The position numbers and the translations under genes were made by a program. Source: Micromonospora sp. HNM0581 (GTDB lineage: Bacteria > Actinomycetota > Actinomycetes > Mycobacteriales > Micromonosporaceae). Taken from it: DNA of 64,000 nt. Below the pieces are notes generated by a model. It was not told the origin of the DNA. It made no database searches and saw only the letters and a program-made list of their open reading frames with translations. Shown here piece by piece: positions 57,756 through 64,000 of this stretch; the first letter of the stretch is position 1, and each line of letters starts with the position of its first letter. The stretch is from contig NZ_JAASAD010000005.1 of assembly GCF_012726175.1 (NCBI RefSeq), forward strand, positions 62,001 to 126,000, in the 5' to 3' direction.

Positions 57756-58606
57756 CCGGTCACCCCCGCCGGGCCTCGGCGGGCGAGGACGCGCAACAGG
57801 TCACCGAGGTGCGGGTGGCGTATCCGGGGTGACCGGGATGCGGCGAGGTCGGCGACGAGCAGGCCGCGGGCGTGGCGGATGCGGGCCAGTGGCCGCCAGT
57901 AGAACCGGGAGAAGACGGTGTCGTGTGCCACGACCTCGAAGCCGGTTTCGCGCAGCATCCGGCGCAGCGTGTCGGGGGTGAAGTGCCAGCGGTGGTAGCG
58001 GGGTGCCACGGCTGGCCAGTGGTGGCCGAGGCGGGTGGCGGCGGCGGAGGCGATGTTGGGTACTTCGAGGGCGAGCCAGCCGCCTGGGGTGAGGGTGTGT
58101 CGTGCGGCGTGGAGGAAGGTGCGGGGGTTGTCGACGTGTTCGAGGACGTGGAAGGCGCAGACGATGTCTGCGTGCAGTGTGGGTGCGATGTGTTCGAAGT
58201 AGCCGTGTCGGACGGGTACGCCCAGGTGTTGGGTGGCGTAGGTGGTGGCGGCGTGGGATACCTCTATGCCGGTGGCGGTGTATCCGGCGTTGCGGGCGGC
58301 TTCGAGGAAGTAGCCGCCGGCGCATCCGGCTTCGACGAGTACCGATGGGCGGGTGATCGAGGACAGCCACCGTAGCCGTCGCCCCGCCTCGAACCGGCGC
58401 TGCCGGCTGGAGGCGAAGTAGTCCTGGTAGCCGTCGGTCAGGTAGTAGGCCTCGTCGTACAGCTCGTCGGGTGGTGGCCCGGGTTCGGCGGTCCAGACGA
58501 AGCCGCAGTCGGCGCAGCGACGTAGCACGCCGTCCAGGGCCGGACGTGACCGGTCGTCGCGACCACACAGGGCACAGGTGGTGGGTGCGTCGTGTTTCAG
58601 TTTCAT
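57752..58606 (-). CDS. Class I SAM methyltransferase with N-terminal zinc ribbon, copy 1
   Basis: A 284-residue methyltransferase starting at ATG 58606, ATGA-coupled to copy 2. The frame open to 59428 is an antisense-like artefact of the repeat. A zinc ribbon (CALCGRDD and CADCGFVW) precedes the SAM domain with LVEAGCAGGYFLEAARNAGY (motif I) and DIVCAFHVLEHVDNPRTFLH. The arrangement resembles sugar C-methyltransferases and the methyltransferase_23 group of polysaccharide loci. Residues 69-198 are identical at the DNA level to copy 2. The C-terminal part (HFTPDTLRRMLRETGFEVVA, then FSRFYWRPLARIRHARGLLV) differs. Confidence 0.85.
   Translation of the reverse strand: MKLKHDAPTTCALCGRDDRSRPALDGVLRRCADCGFVWTAEPGPPPDELYDEAYYLTDGYQDYFASSRQRRFEAGRRLRWLSSITRPSVLVEAGCAGGYFLEAARNAGYTATGIEVSHAATTYATQHLGVPVRHGYFEHIAPTLHADIVCAFHVLEHVDNPRTFLHAARHTLTPGGWLALEVPNIASAAATRLGHHWPAVAPRYHRWHFTPDTLRRMLRETGFEVVAHDTVFSRFYWRPLARIRHARGLLVADLAASRSPRIRHPHLGDLLRVLARRGPAGVTG
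58014..58400. repeat. 387-bp direct repeat, copy 1 (identical to 58868-59254)
   Basis: This block, from GGCCAGTGG to GAACCGGCGC, is identical base for base to 58868-59254, an offset of 854 bases, while the flanks of both genes have diverged strongly. It covers the SAM-binding core of both methyltransferases. Codon choice inside the block (many ACC, CAC and GAA on the coding strand) also differs from the more GC-extreme flanks. I infer recent gene conversion or duplication followed by replacement of the outer segments. Confidence 0.95.
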
Positions 58607-59454
58607 CGGTCGCTCCGTCCGGGTCGCGGTTTGCGCGCGATCACCCGCAGCAGGTCTCCCCGTCGCCGGTGCGTCAGGCGGGGTGAGCGCACGTCGAGCC
58701 AGTCCGCTGGTAGCAGCCGCCGGGCGTGTCGGATGCGATAGCGCAGCGGCATGTAGTAGCGGAACACCGCCGTGTCCTGCCGGACCACCTCGAAGCCGGT
58801 GGCGGTCAGCAGTCTCACCAGCGATGTCGGGGTGAAGTGCCAGGGGTGGTACTCCGGTTGCAGACCGGGCCAGTGGTGGCCGAGGCGGGTGGCGGCGGCG
58901 GAGGCGATGTTGGGTACTTCGAGGGCGAGCCAGCCGCCTGGGGTGAGGGTGTGTCGTGCGGCGTGGAGGAAGGTGCGGGGGTTGTCGACGTGTTCGAGGA
59001 CGTGGAAGGCGCAGACGATGTCTGCGTGCAGTGTGGGTGCGATGTGTTCGAAGTAGCCGTGTCGGACGGGTACGCCCAGGTGTTGGGTGGCGTAGGTGGT
59101 GGCGGCGTGGGATACCTCTATGCCGGTGGCGGTGTATCCGGCGTTGCGGGCGGCTTCGAGGAAGTAGCCGCCGGCGCATCCGGCTTCGACGAGTACCGAT
59201 GGGCGGGTGATCGAGGACAGCCACCGTAGCCGTCGCCCCGCCTCGAACCGGCGCGGCGCGTCGCGGAAGTAGTCGTCGTAGCCGCCGCCGGTGAAGTAGT
59301 CCAGGTCGTAGCGGGCCGGCGTGGTGGTCGGATCCCTGACGGTCCAGCCGAGTCCGCAGGAGGTGCAGCGGCGGACGAGACCCCCGAAGTCGTCCCGGCT
59401 GGGGTGGGCGTGTCCGCAGTTGAGGCACGCGCCGACCGGAGTGTCGGCGTTCAC
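58603..59454 (-). CDS. Class I SAM methyltransferase with N-terminal zinc ribbon, copy 2
   Basis: A 283-residue paralogue starting with GTG 59454, overlapping the flippase stop as GTGA. The zinc ribbon is CLNCGHAH and CTSCGLGW, followed by YDLDYFTGGGYDDYF and the shared core (VEAGCAGGYFLEAARN). The acceptor-side C-terminal region (HFTPTSLVRLLTATGFEVVR, RYYMPLRYRIRHARRLL) differs from copy 1, suggesting the two methylate different positions or sugars of the same glycan. Each carries a complete domain, so neither looks broken. Confidence 0.85.
   Translation of the reverse strand: MNADTPVGACLNCGHAHPSRDDFGGLVRRCTSCGLGWTVRDPTTTPARYDLDYFTGGGYDDYFRDAPRRFEAGRRLRWLSSITRPSVLVEAGCAGGYFLEAARNAGYTATGIEVSHAATTYATQHLGVPVRHGYFEHIAPTLHADIVCAFHVLEHVDNPRTFLHAARHTLTPGGWLALEVPNIASAAATRLGHHWPGLQPEYHPWHFTPTSLVRLLTATGFEVVRQDTAVFRYYMPLRYRIRHARRLLPADWLDVRSPRLTHRRRGDLLRVIARKPRPGRSDR
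58868..59254. repeat. 387-bp direct repeat, copy 2 (identical to 58014-58400)
   Basis: Second copy of the identical block, inside the second methyltransferase gene. Recombination between the two direct copies would delete 854 bases and fuse the first part of copy 2 to the last part of copy 1, giving a single hybrid methyltransferase. The repeat is therefore a possible switch point for glycan modification. Confidence 0.95.
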
Positions 59455-61013
59455 CGGCGCGCTCCGGGGCTGAGCGCGGTGCGGGCCCGCAGGGCGAGCG
59501 TCCGTAGCCGGGATCGTTCCTGGGCCGTCAGGTGACCGCCGAGGACGAGTAGCCCGCCGGCGATCGTCATGGTGAGGCCGACCCGCGTGGCAACGGCCAG
59601 TGCGGCGGACATCCGTCCGGGACCGTCGGGTAGGTGCCCGGTCAGGCCCGCTGTCGACGCTGCGGCAAGCGTCGCGGCGAGTGTCGGCGGCCAGAGCGTC
59701 CGGAGCACGGGCCGGAGCGGACGGGCGGTTGCCCGGTGGAAGTGGACCAGGAAGTACACCGTGGACAGCACGACCGCGAGCGCCGTCGCGGTCGGCACAC
59801 CGAGCGGACCGGTGAGCATCAGCAGCGGTACGGTCAGCGCGACGTTGAGCGCGACGGACAGCAGCACGTAGCGTGTTTCCAGGCCGGGGCGGCCTTCGAC
59901 CCGGGTCACTATCGTGGCGGCGCCCATGATCAGGTTCACCGCGTACGCCGGAGCGAGGATCATGATCGTCGCTGCGGCCCAGGGGACCGGTTGTCCCAGC
60001 CACAGCCGCACGAGCGGTTCGGCGCTGACCACGAGTGCGGCTGCCGCCGGTGCGATGAGGGCGGCGAGGTAGCGCACCGCCTTCAGGTAGAAGATGTCGA
60101 GCCAGGCACGTCCGCCGCTTGCCGCTCGGCGGACCGCGGCCGGGAAGAGGACCAGCAGCGCGAAGCCCGGCGGCAGACGTAAGAGGTTGAGCAGGCGGGT
60201 GCCGAGGTCGGCGTCTCCGGTCACCGACGGGCCGAAGAATCCGCCGAGCACCAGCCGGTCGAGTTCCACGTTGACGGCGGCGGCACCGCTGGACACCTGG
60301 ACGCGTAGCCCGTACGCGCCCACCCGGCGCAGTTCGTCGACGGGCAGTCGGCCCCAGCGGGGTGTCAGGTTCCGGTGCCGGTGTTCGGCTGCTGCGGCGA
60401 GCAGGATGGTCCTGATCGTGCTTGTCGTCGCGGTGGCTGCGGCAAGTGCGACCAGGCCGCCGCCGAGCCGCACCACCGCGATGGTGAGTGCCGCGCCGAC
60501 CACCGCGGTGACGGTGCTGACCAGGGCGAGCGTGCCGTAGCGCTGCACTCCCTCTAGGACGGCCCGCCAGGGCAACTCGAATCCGCCCGTCACCACTGCG
60601 AGCAGCAACCACAGGGTGGCGTGCCACGCGTCGCGGGTCAGCTCGCCGAGGCGGAGCAGGTGGGCGATCCACGGCCAGCCGGCAGTGATCGCGGAGAGGG
60701 TCAGCCCGCCCAGGAGCAGCCCCCAGGTCAGGCCGAGACCGAGCAGCCGTCGGGTCACGTCGGCGGGCTCGGTCGGCACCGGCACCGCCGCCACCTCGCG
60801 TACCAGCGCCGAGCCGAGGCCGAGGTCGAAGAGCGCGGCGACGGCGAGTAGCCCGGTCAGCAGCACCCAGACACCGAACGCCTCGGGACCGAGGTGCTGG
60901 TAGACCATGGGCAGTGTGACCAGGCCGGCCAGCGCCATCACGATCCGCGCGCCCAGCATGCTCACCGTGTTGCGGGCCAGCCGGCCGTGGACCGCGCTGG
61001 TCGGGCTACCCAC
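59451..61013 (-). CDS. Wzx-type oligosaccharide flippase
   Basis: A 520-residue MATE/MOP-superfamily membrane protein with about 12-14 spans. It begins RLARNTVSMLGARIVMALAG and contains LGPEAFGVWVLLTGLLAVAA and FDLGLGSALVREVAAV, the standard start of Wzx/RfbX flippases. It turns lipid-linked repeat units across the membrane. The C-terminal 20 residues are basic (RTLALRARTALSPGARR). It overlaps the initiating transferase gene by 8 bases, keeping the first and export steps translationally linked. Confidence 0.88.
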   Translation of the reverse strand: MGSPTSAVHGRLARNTVSMLGARIVMALAGLVTLPMVYQHLGPEAFGVWVLLTGLLAVAALFDLGLGSALVREVAAVPVPTEPADVTRRLLGLGLTWGLLLGGLTLSAITAGWPWIAHLLRLGELTRDAWHATLWLLLAVVTGGFELPWRAVLEGVQRYGTLALVSTVTAVVGAALTIAVVRLGGGLVALAAATATTSTIRTILLAAAAEHRHRNLTPRWGRLPVDELRRVGAYGLRVQVSSGAAAVNVELDRLVLGGFFGPSVTGDADLGTRLLNLLRLPPGFALLVLFPAAVRRAASGGRAWLDIFYLKAVRYLAALIAPAAAALVVSAEPLVRLWLGQPVPWAAATIMILAPAYAVNLIMGAATIVTRVEGRPGLETRYVLLSVALNVALTVPLLMLTGPLGVPTATALAVVLSTVYFLVHFHRATARPLRPVLRTLWPPTLAATLAAASTAGLTGHLPDGPGRMSAALAVATRVGLTMTIAGGLLVLGGHLTAQERSRLRTLALRARTALSPGARR

Positions 61014-62034
61014 GGGGGAAGCCCCGGAGTAGTTCCCGGGCGGTCAGCGCCAGCAGGGTCAGATCGATCCGCAGCGACCGGCAGTTGAGGTACAGCAGGT
61101 CACAGCGGAGCTTCTCCTCGACCGTGGCGGCATAGCCGCCGGTGAGTTGGGCGAGTCCGGTGAGTCCGGGGCGGACCAGGTGCCGCAGGTCGTAGTGGGG
61201 TAGTCGCCGGAACTCGGCGATGAACTCGGGCCGTTCGGGGCGGGGACCGACCAGGCTCATGTCTCCACGTACGACGTTCCACAGTTGCGGCAACTCGTCG
61301 AGCCGGGTACGCCGTAGCACTCGCCCGATGCGGGTGACCCGGGTGTCGCCTGGTTGGGCGAGCACCGGCCCGGTCTCACGTTCCGCGCCGGGCCGCATGG
61401 TGCGGAACTTGACCATCGAGAACAGGCGTCCGCCCGCACCCACCCGCTGCTGCCGGTAGAACGGCGGCCCGGTGAACGAGATCACCACGGCGATGGTCAG
61501 GATCAGGGGGAGCACCAGCGTCGCGCTGAGCATGATGATGCCGAGGTCGAGGCACCGTTTGGCGCGCTCACCACGGCTGGGCTGACCTGAGCGGAGCCGG
61601 ATCCAGGGCAGTCCGCCGAAACGTCGGAGACGAGGATTGGGCAGCAGTCCGTAGACCGGTCGGGCCAGTACGAGGATCTCCACACCGAGGTGCTGGCAGG
61701 CGGCCACCATCGGCTCGTCGATGCTGTCCAGTGAGTTCTTCAGCAGGAGAAACCTGGGGCGTAGCTGCCGCAACGTCGTGGTGAGCTGTTCGGCCTGGGT
61801 GGGTGCCGGCATCCGCAGGACCACGTCGAGTTCGTCGTCGAGCCGGTCGGGGCGGGCCGGGGAGTCCGTCGGTTCGATCACCAGTACGCGGATCCGGACG
61901 CTCGCCGGCGCCCGGTGGTCGTCGGCGGAGGCGGAGTCGTCGAGTGCGGTAGCCGGGCCGGGTGGGCGTACGGGGCGACTGGACGTCGTTTCCGGAGTCC
62001 TCGTTTGCTGGACGGCGACCGCTGGCTTCTCCAC
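61006..62034 (-). CDS. Initiating polyprenyl-phosphate sugar-1-phosphate transferase
   Basis: A 342-residue bacterial sugar transferase from GTG 62034 with GAGGAGGTG upstream. Residues 1-40 are low-complexity and residues 45-135 a modified-Rossmann region (RIRVLVIEPTDSPARPDRLD). A membrane helix (LGIIMLSATLVLPLILTIAV) leads to the catalytic domain with VKFRTMRPGAERETGPVLAQ, RRTRLDELPQLWNVVRGDMS, LVGPRPERPEF and RPGLTGLAQLTGG. Only one strong membrane helix is visible, unlike the five-helix WbaP form. It primes the repeat unit on undecaprenyl (or decaprenyl) phosphate and is the first gene of the leftward operon. Confidence 0.9.
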   Translation of the reverse strand: MEKPAVAVQQTRTPETTSSRPVRPPGPATALDDSASADDHRAPASVRIRVLVIEPTDSPARPDRLDDELDVVLRMPAPTQAEQLTTTLRQLRPRFLLLKNSLDSIDEPMVAACQHLGVEILVLARPVYGLLPNPRLRRFGGLPWIRLRSGQPSRGERAKRCLDLGIIMLSATLVLPLILTIAVVISFTGPPFYRQQRVGAGGRLFSMVKFRTMRPGAERETGPVLAQPGDTRVTRIGRVLRRTRLDELPQLWNVVRGDMSLVGPRPERPEFIAEFRRLPHYDLRHLVRPGLTGLAQLTGGYAATVEEKLRCDLLYLNCRSLRIDLTLLALTARELLRGFPRG

Positions 62035-62263
62035 GTGTGGGACACCTCCTCTCGCCGCCTGCCTTCGATGCCGGCGTGAAAGCCGTTAAACAGCACTATG
62101 GAGTACACAACAAGCCAATGTGGCAGAACAGTCAAAGTAAGGAATGTTCGAATTGTTATCGTCGTGGGGTATCAACGGCAAATATGGAAGAATACGGCTT
62201 ACGGGGCCAGTGCCCGCCCGATGAGAAGTCGCCTCAACCATCCTGTCGTCGAGGAGTTTCGCG
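62035..62263. promoter_or_regulatory. A/T-rich divergent promoter region of the polysaccharide cluster
   Basis: The 229 bases between the divergent sugar transferase and epimerase genes include an unusually A/T-rich segment (about 62085-62200, roughly half A+T) in an otherwise about 70% G+C window. Both genes have clear ribosome-binding sites at its edges (GAGGAGGTG leftward, GAGGAG rightward). It must hold promoters for the 12.8-kb polysaccharide operon and the epimerase. I cannot identify a specific operator. Confidence 0.6.
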
Positions 62264-63355
62264 ATGGACGATCCGTCGACCGTGGTCACGCCGTCGCCAC
62301 CGCAGGGTGCGGCTCCGCGTCGGGTGCTGGTGACCGGCGGTGCCGGATTCATCGGCAGCCACGTCGTGTCACACCTGCTGCTGACGTGTTCCCAGGTCAG
62401 GGTGCTCGACGACTTTTCCACCGGCCGGATCGAAAATCTCGCCGAGGCCATGCGGCGTGGGCTGACGGCGTCCGATGTGTTTCGCGGCGATGTCCGCACC
62501 GCCCAGGCGGCCGAGATGATCGGTCGGTGGCGACCCGATGTCGTGGTGCATCTCGCAGGTCAGAGCAGTCTGCCTGCCGCTCGACGTTCTCCTCTGTTCG
62601 ACGCTGACGTGAACATCCTCGGGACCGTCAACATTGCCGATGCCTGCGTGCGCGGGGGTGTTCGGTTGCTCGTCCATGCGGCCAGCAGCGCCGTCTACGG
62701 CGAGCCTGGACCGGACAGCCTCCCCCTCGGGGAGGACCACCCGCTGGCGGCAACGAACCCGTACGGCATCAGCAAGGCCGTGGGGGTCCACTACCTGGAC
62801 TGGTACCGGCGTGAACATGGTCTGACCTATACCGCTCTGGCCTTCGGTAACGTCTACGGCCCGCCGCCGGTCCACGGTGGCGCCAGTGTGGTGGCCCTGC
62901 TGACGGAGGCGTTGCTGGACGGTCGCCTGCCGACCATCCACGGCGACGGCGAGCAGACCCGCGACTTCGTCCATGTCGTCGACGTCGCCGCAGCGGTGGT
63001 TCGTGCCTGCCAGTGCCCCGGTGCGGGGCTGGTGAACATCGCCACCGGTCGGCAGACCAGTATCAACGACCTCTACCGTGTGGCGCGTACCGTGCTCGGT
63101 GTCGAAGCGGAGGCACACCACGTTCCGCATCCCCATCCGCTGGAGGTTCGCCGGATGGCACTCGACACCAGCAAGGCGATGACCCATCTCGGCTGGCATT
63201 CGACGATCGGGCTGACCGAGGGGGTGCGGCTCACTGTCGAGGAGGCACGGCGCCGTCGCTTCGGGTACACCGCACCCGAAGCGGCCACATCAGGTGCTGT
63301 CGGTGGGTGCCGGCCGCTGACGTCGTGCCAGCTCGCCCGACAGCCCCCACCCTAA
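62264..63355 (+). CDS. NAD-dependent sugar-nucleotide epimerase/dehydratase (GalE-like)
   Basis: A 363-residue extended short-chain dehydrogenase from ATG 62264 (GAGGAG eight bases upstream). RVLVTGGAGFIGSHVVSHLL is the NAD-binding loop, followed by VLDDFSTGRIENL. The catalytic Ser region is HAASSAVYGEP and YGISK is the Tyr-x3-Lys pair. GDGEQTRDFVHVVDVAAAVV matches UDP-glucose 4-epimerase-like enzymes. It probably makes a nucleotide sugar for the adjacent glycan operon. The last 35 residues (SGAVGGCRPLTSCQLARQPP) are not part of the fold. Confidence 0.87.
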   Translation: MDDPSTVVTPSPPQGAAPRRVLVTGGAGFIGSHVVSHLLLTCSQVRVLDDFSTGRIENLAEAMRRGLTASDVFRGDVRTAQAAEMIGRWRPDVVVHLAGQSSLPAARRSPLFDADVNILGTVNIADACVRGGVRLLVHAASSAVYGEPGPDSLPLGEDHPLAATNPYGISKAVGVHYLDWYRREHGLTYTALAFGNVYGPPPVHGGASVVALLTEALLDGRLPTIHGDGEQTRDFVHVVDVAAAVVRACQCPGAGLVNIATGRQTSINDLYRVARTVLGVEAEAHHVPHPHPLEVRRMALDTSKAMTHLGWHSTIGLTEGVRLTVEEARRRRFGYTAPEAATSGAVGGCRPLTSCQLARQPPP

Positions 63356-63356
63356 A

Positions 63357-63370
63357 CCTAGTGTCCTAGG
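63357..63370. other. CTAG-containing palindrome after the epimerase gene
   Basis: CCTAG-TGTC-CTAGG is a perfect inverted repeat with a four-base loop, one base after the epimerase stop codon and about 130 bases before the MFS gene. CTAG is rare in G+C-rich actinomycete DNA, and two copies here are conspicuous. It may be a protein-binding site for the downstream transporter gene or a very small terminator stem. Confidence 0.4.
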
Positions 63371-63498
63371 ACGCCATGCGAGGTGTGAACGCCCACTACC
63401 GAGCAGAGACCAGCGGTGAAGAATTCGCGCGGTTTGGTGACACACACCTCAGCCCACTGCCCATCAAGATGATCTACGGTGGCAGTCGAGGAGCGCAG

Positions 63499-64000
63499 AT
63501 GACGTCACGACCGGGGGTGCAGCGAGCGCTGATCGCTGCCGTCCAGGTGCTCGGCCTGGCAGTGTGGTTCTCGGCCTCCGCCGTGGTGCCGGCGCTGCGG
63601 GAGTCGTGGCAGATCAGCGCGGCCGCGTCCGTGTGGCTCACCGCGTCCGTCCAGCTGGGGTTCGTGGTCGGTGCGGTGACCTCGACGGTGCTGAACCTGG
63701 CCGACCGGATGAGGCCACAGCTCCTGATGGCCGCCTGTGCCATGTTGGCCGCGGTGTGCACCGGTGCCTTCGCCACCGCCGTCGACGGGCTGGCGGGTGC
63801 GATCCCGCTGCGCTTCCTTACCGGCGTCTTCCTGGCCGGGGTGTACCCGGTCGGCATGAAGTTGACCGGCTCCTGGGCGCCTCCGGCCCGTCGCGGGTTC
63901 GCGTTCGGCGTCATGATCGGAGCACTGACGCTCGGTTCGGCGTTGCCGCACCTGATCGGCGGGCTGGGAGACCTGCCGTGGCGGGCGGTGATGGGTACCG
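63499..64000 (+). CDS. MFS transporter, N-terminal part (cut by window edge)
   Basis: The first 167 codons of a major facilitator superfamily transporter, from ATG 63499 with GAGGAG nearby, running off the right edge. It begins TSRPGVQRALIAAVQVLGLA and has about five membrane spans, including FSASAVVPALRESWQISAAA, LTASVQLGFVVGAVTSTVLN and FLTGVFLAGVYPVGMKLTGS. The loop LNLADRMRPQLLMAAC takes the place of the MFS motif A between spans 2 and 3. This start resembles cyanate-transporter/YnfM-like MFS proteins, but the cargo is unknown. It is not obviously linked to the polysaccharide genes. Confidence 0.82.
   Translation, partial: MTSRPGVQRALIAAVQVLGLAVWFSASAVVPALRESWQISAAASVWLTASVQLGFVVGAVTSTVLNLADRMRPQLLMAACAMLAAVCTGAFATAVDGLAGAIPLRFLTGVFLAGVYPVGMKLTGSWAPPARRGFAFGVMIGALTLGSALPHLIGGLGDLPWRAVMGT

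Noticed and set aside
58014..58400. CRISPR or mobile-element repeat
   Set aside because: The repeat is inside two coding genes, in frame, with no spacers, terminal inverted repeats or transposase; gene conversion explains it better.
57752..59428. A 558-codon frame suggesting a double methyltransferase
   Set aside because: The upstream part is an out-of-frame reading of the repeated block in the neighbouring gene; the zinc-ribbon start at 58606 and the ATGA overlap define the true gene.

Overview
The window is about 70% G+C, densely packed, with strong G/C preference at third codon positions, many GTG starts and many 4-bp ATGA/GTGA gene overlaps. This indicates a filamentous actinomycete. A member of the Micromonosporaceae is the best guess, because the aminophenol microcompartment locus found here is, as far as I recall, restricted to Actinobacteria and described from Micromonospora; this is inference, not a search result. 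I saw no rRNA, tRNA, CRISPR array or intact insertion sequence.

Left part (1-16 kb): the start of a secreted carbohydrate-binding-like protein, then a catabolic island. A leftward operon (15405 to 4377) encodes a 7Fe ferredoxin, a branched-chain-amino-acid-type ABC importer (with LivM and LivG fused), a Gfo/Idh oxidoreductase, a Rieske oxygenase, an isoaspartyl-dipeptidase-like amidohydrolase, a creatinase-like M24 protein and an M20 amidohydrolase. A GntR regulator and the leftward pair MmgE/PrpD plus ferredoxin reductase lie at its end. A TTGGATCCA-type palindrome occurs both at the gntR/mmgE divergence and upstream of the ferredoxin gene, suggesting one GntR regulon importing and oxidising an unknown amide or peptide-like compound. 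A LysR gene and divergent gabTD (GABA to succinate) follow (15.6-19.4 kb).

Middle (20.4-27.5 kb): a lasso-peptide cluster. It has the B2 protease, B1 recognition protein, cyclase C, a 51-residue precursor, a nucleotidyltransferase, an ABC exporter and an HPr-kinase-like protein. The predicted core is SGVLLILDSLIGLDS with a Ser1-Asp8 ring. The C-terminal Ser plus the kinase resemble paeninodin-type phosphorylated lasso peptides.

27.9-49.1 kb: an IclR-controlled aromatic-catabolism island. A TauABC-like importer, the hydantoinase-like HyuA subunit, a CoA ligase, a fumarase-superfamily lyase, an enoyl-CoA hydratase and a ThDP enzyme form one operon. Beyond the divergent iclR gene, HyuB is translationally coupled to 2-aminophenol dioxygenase, two hexameric (BMC-H) and one pentameric (BMC-P) microcompartment shell proteins, and every enzyme from 2-aminomuconate semialdehyde to acetyl-CoA and pyruvate. 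Paired operator-like sites with the same 19-bp spacing lie in both promoters. This matches the described aromatic (ARO) microcompartment; the split hydantoinase suggests how 2-aminophenol might be produced inside the cell.

Right part (49.3-63.4 kb): a leftward polysaccharide operon (initiating sugar transferase, flippase, two methyltransferases sharing an identical 387-bp block, four glycosyltransferases, an O-antigen-ligase-like protein, a Wzz-like protein and a TylF-like methyltransferase), with a divergent sugar-nucleotide epimerase. The window ends inside an MFS transporter gene.
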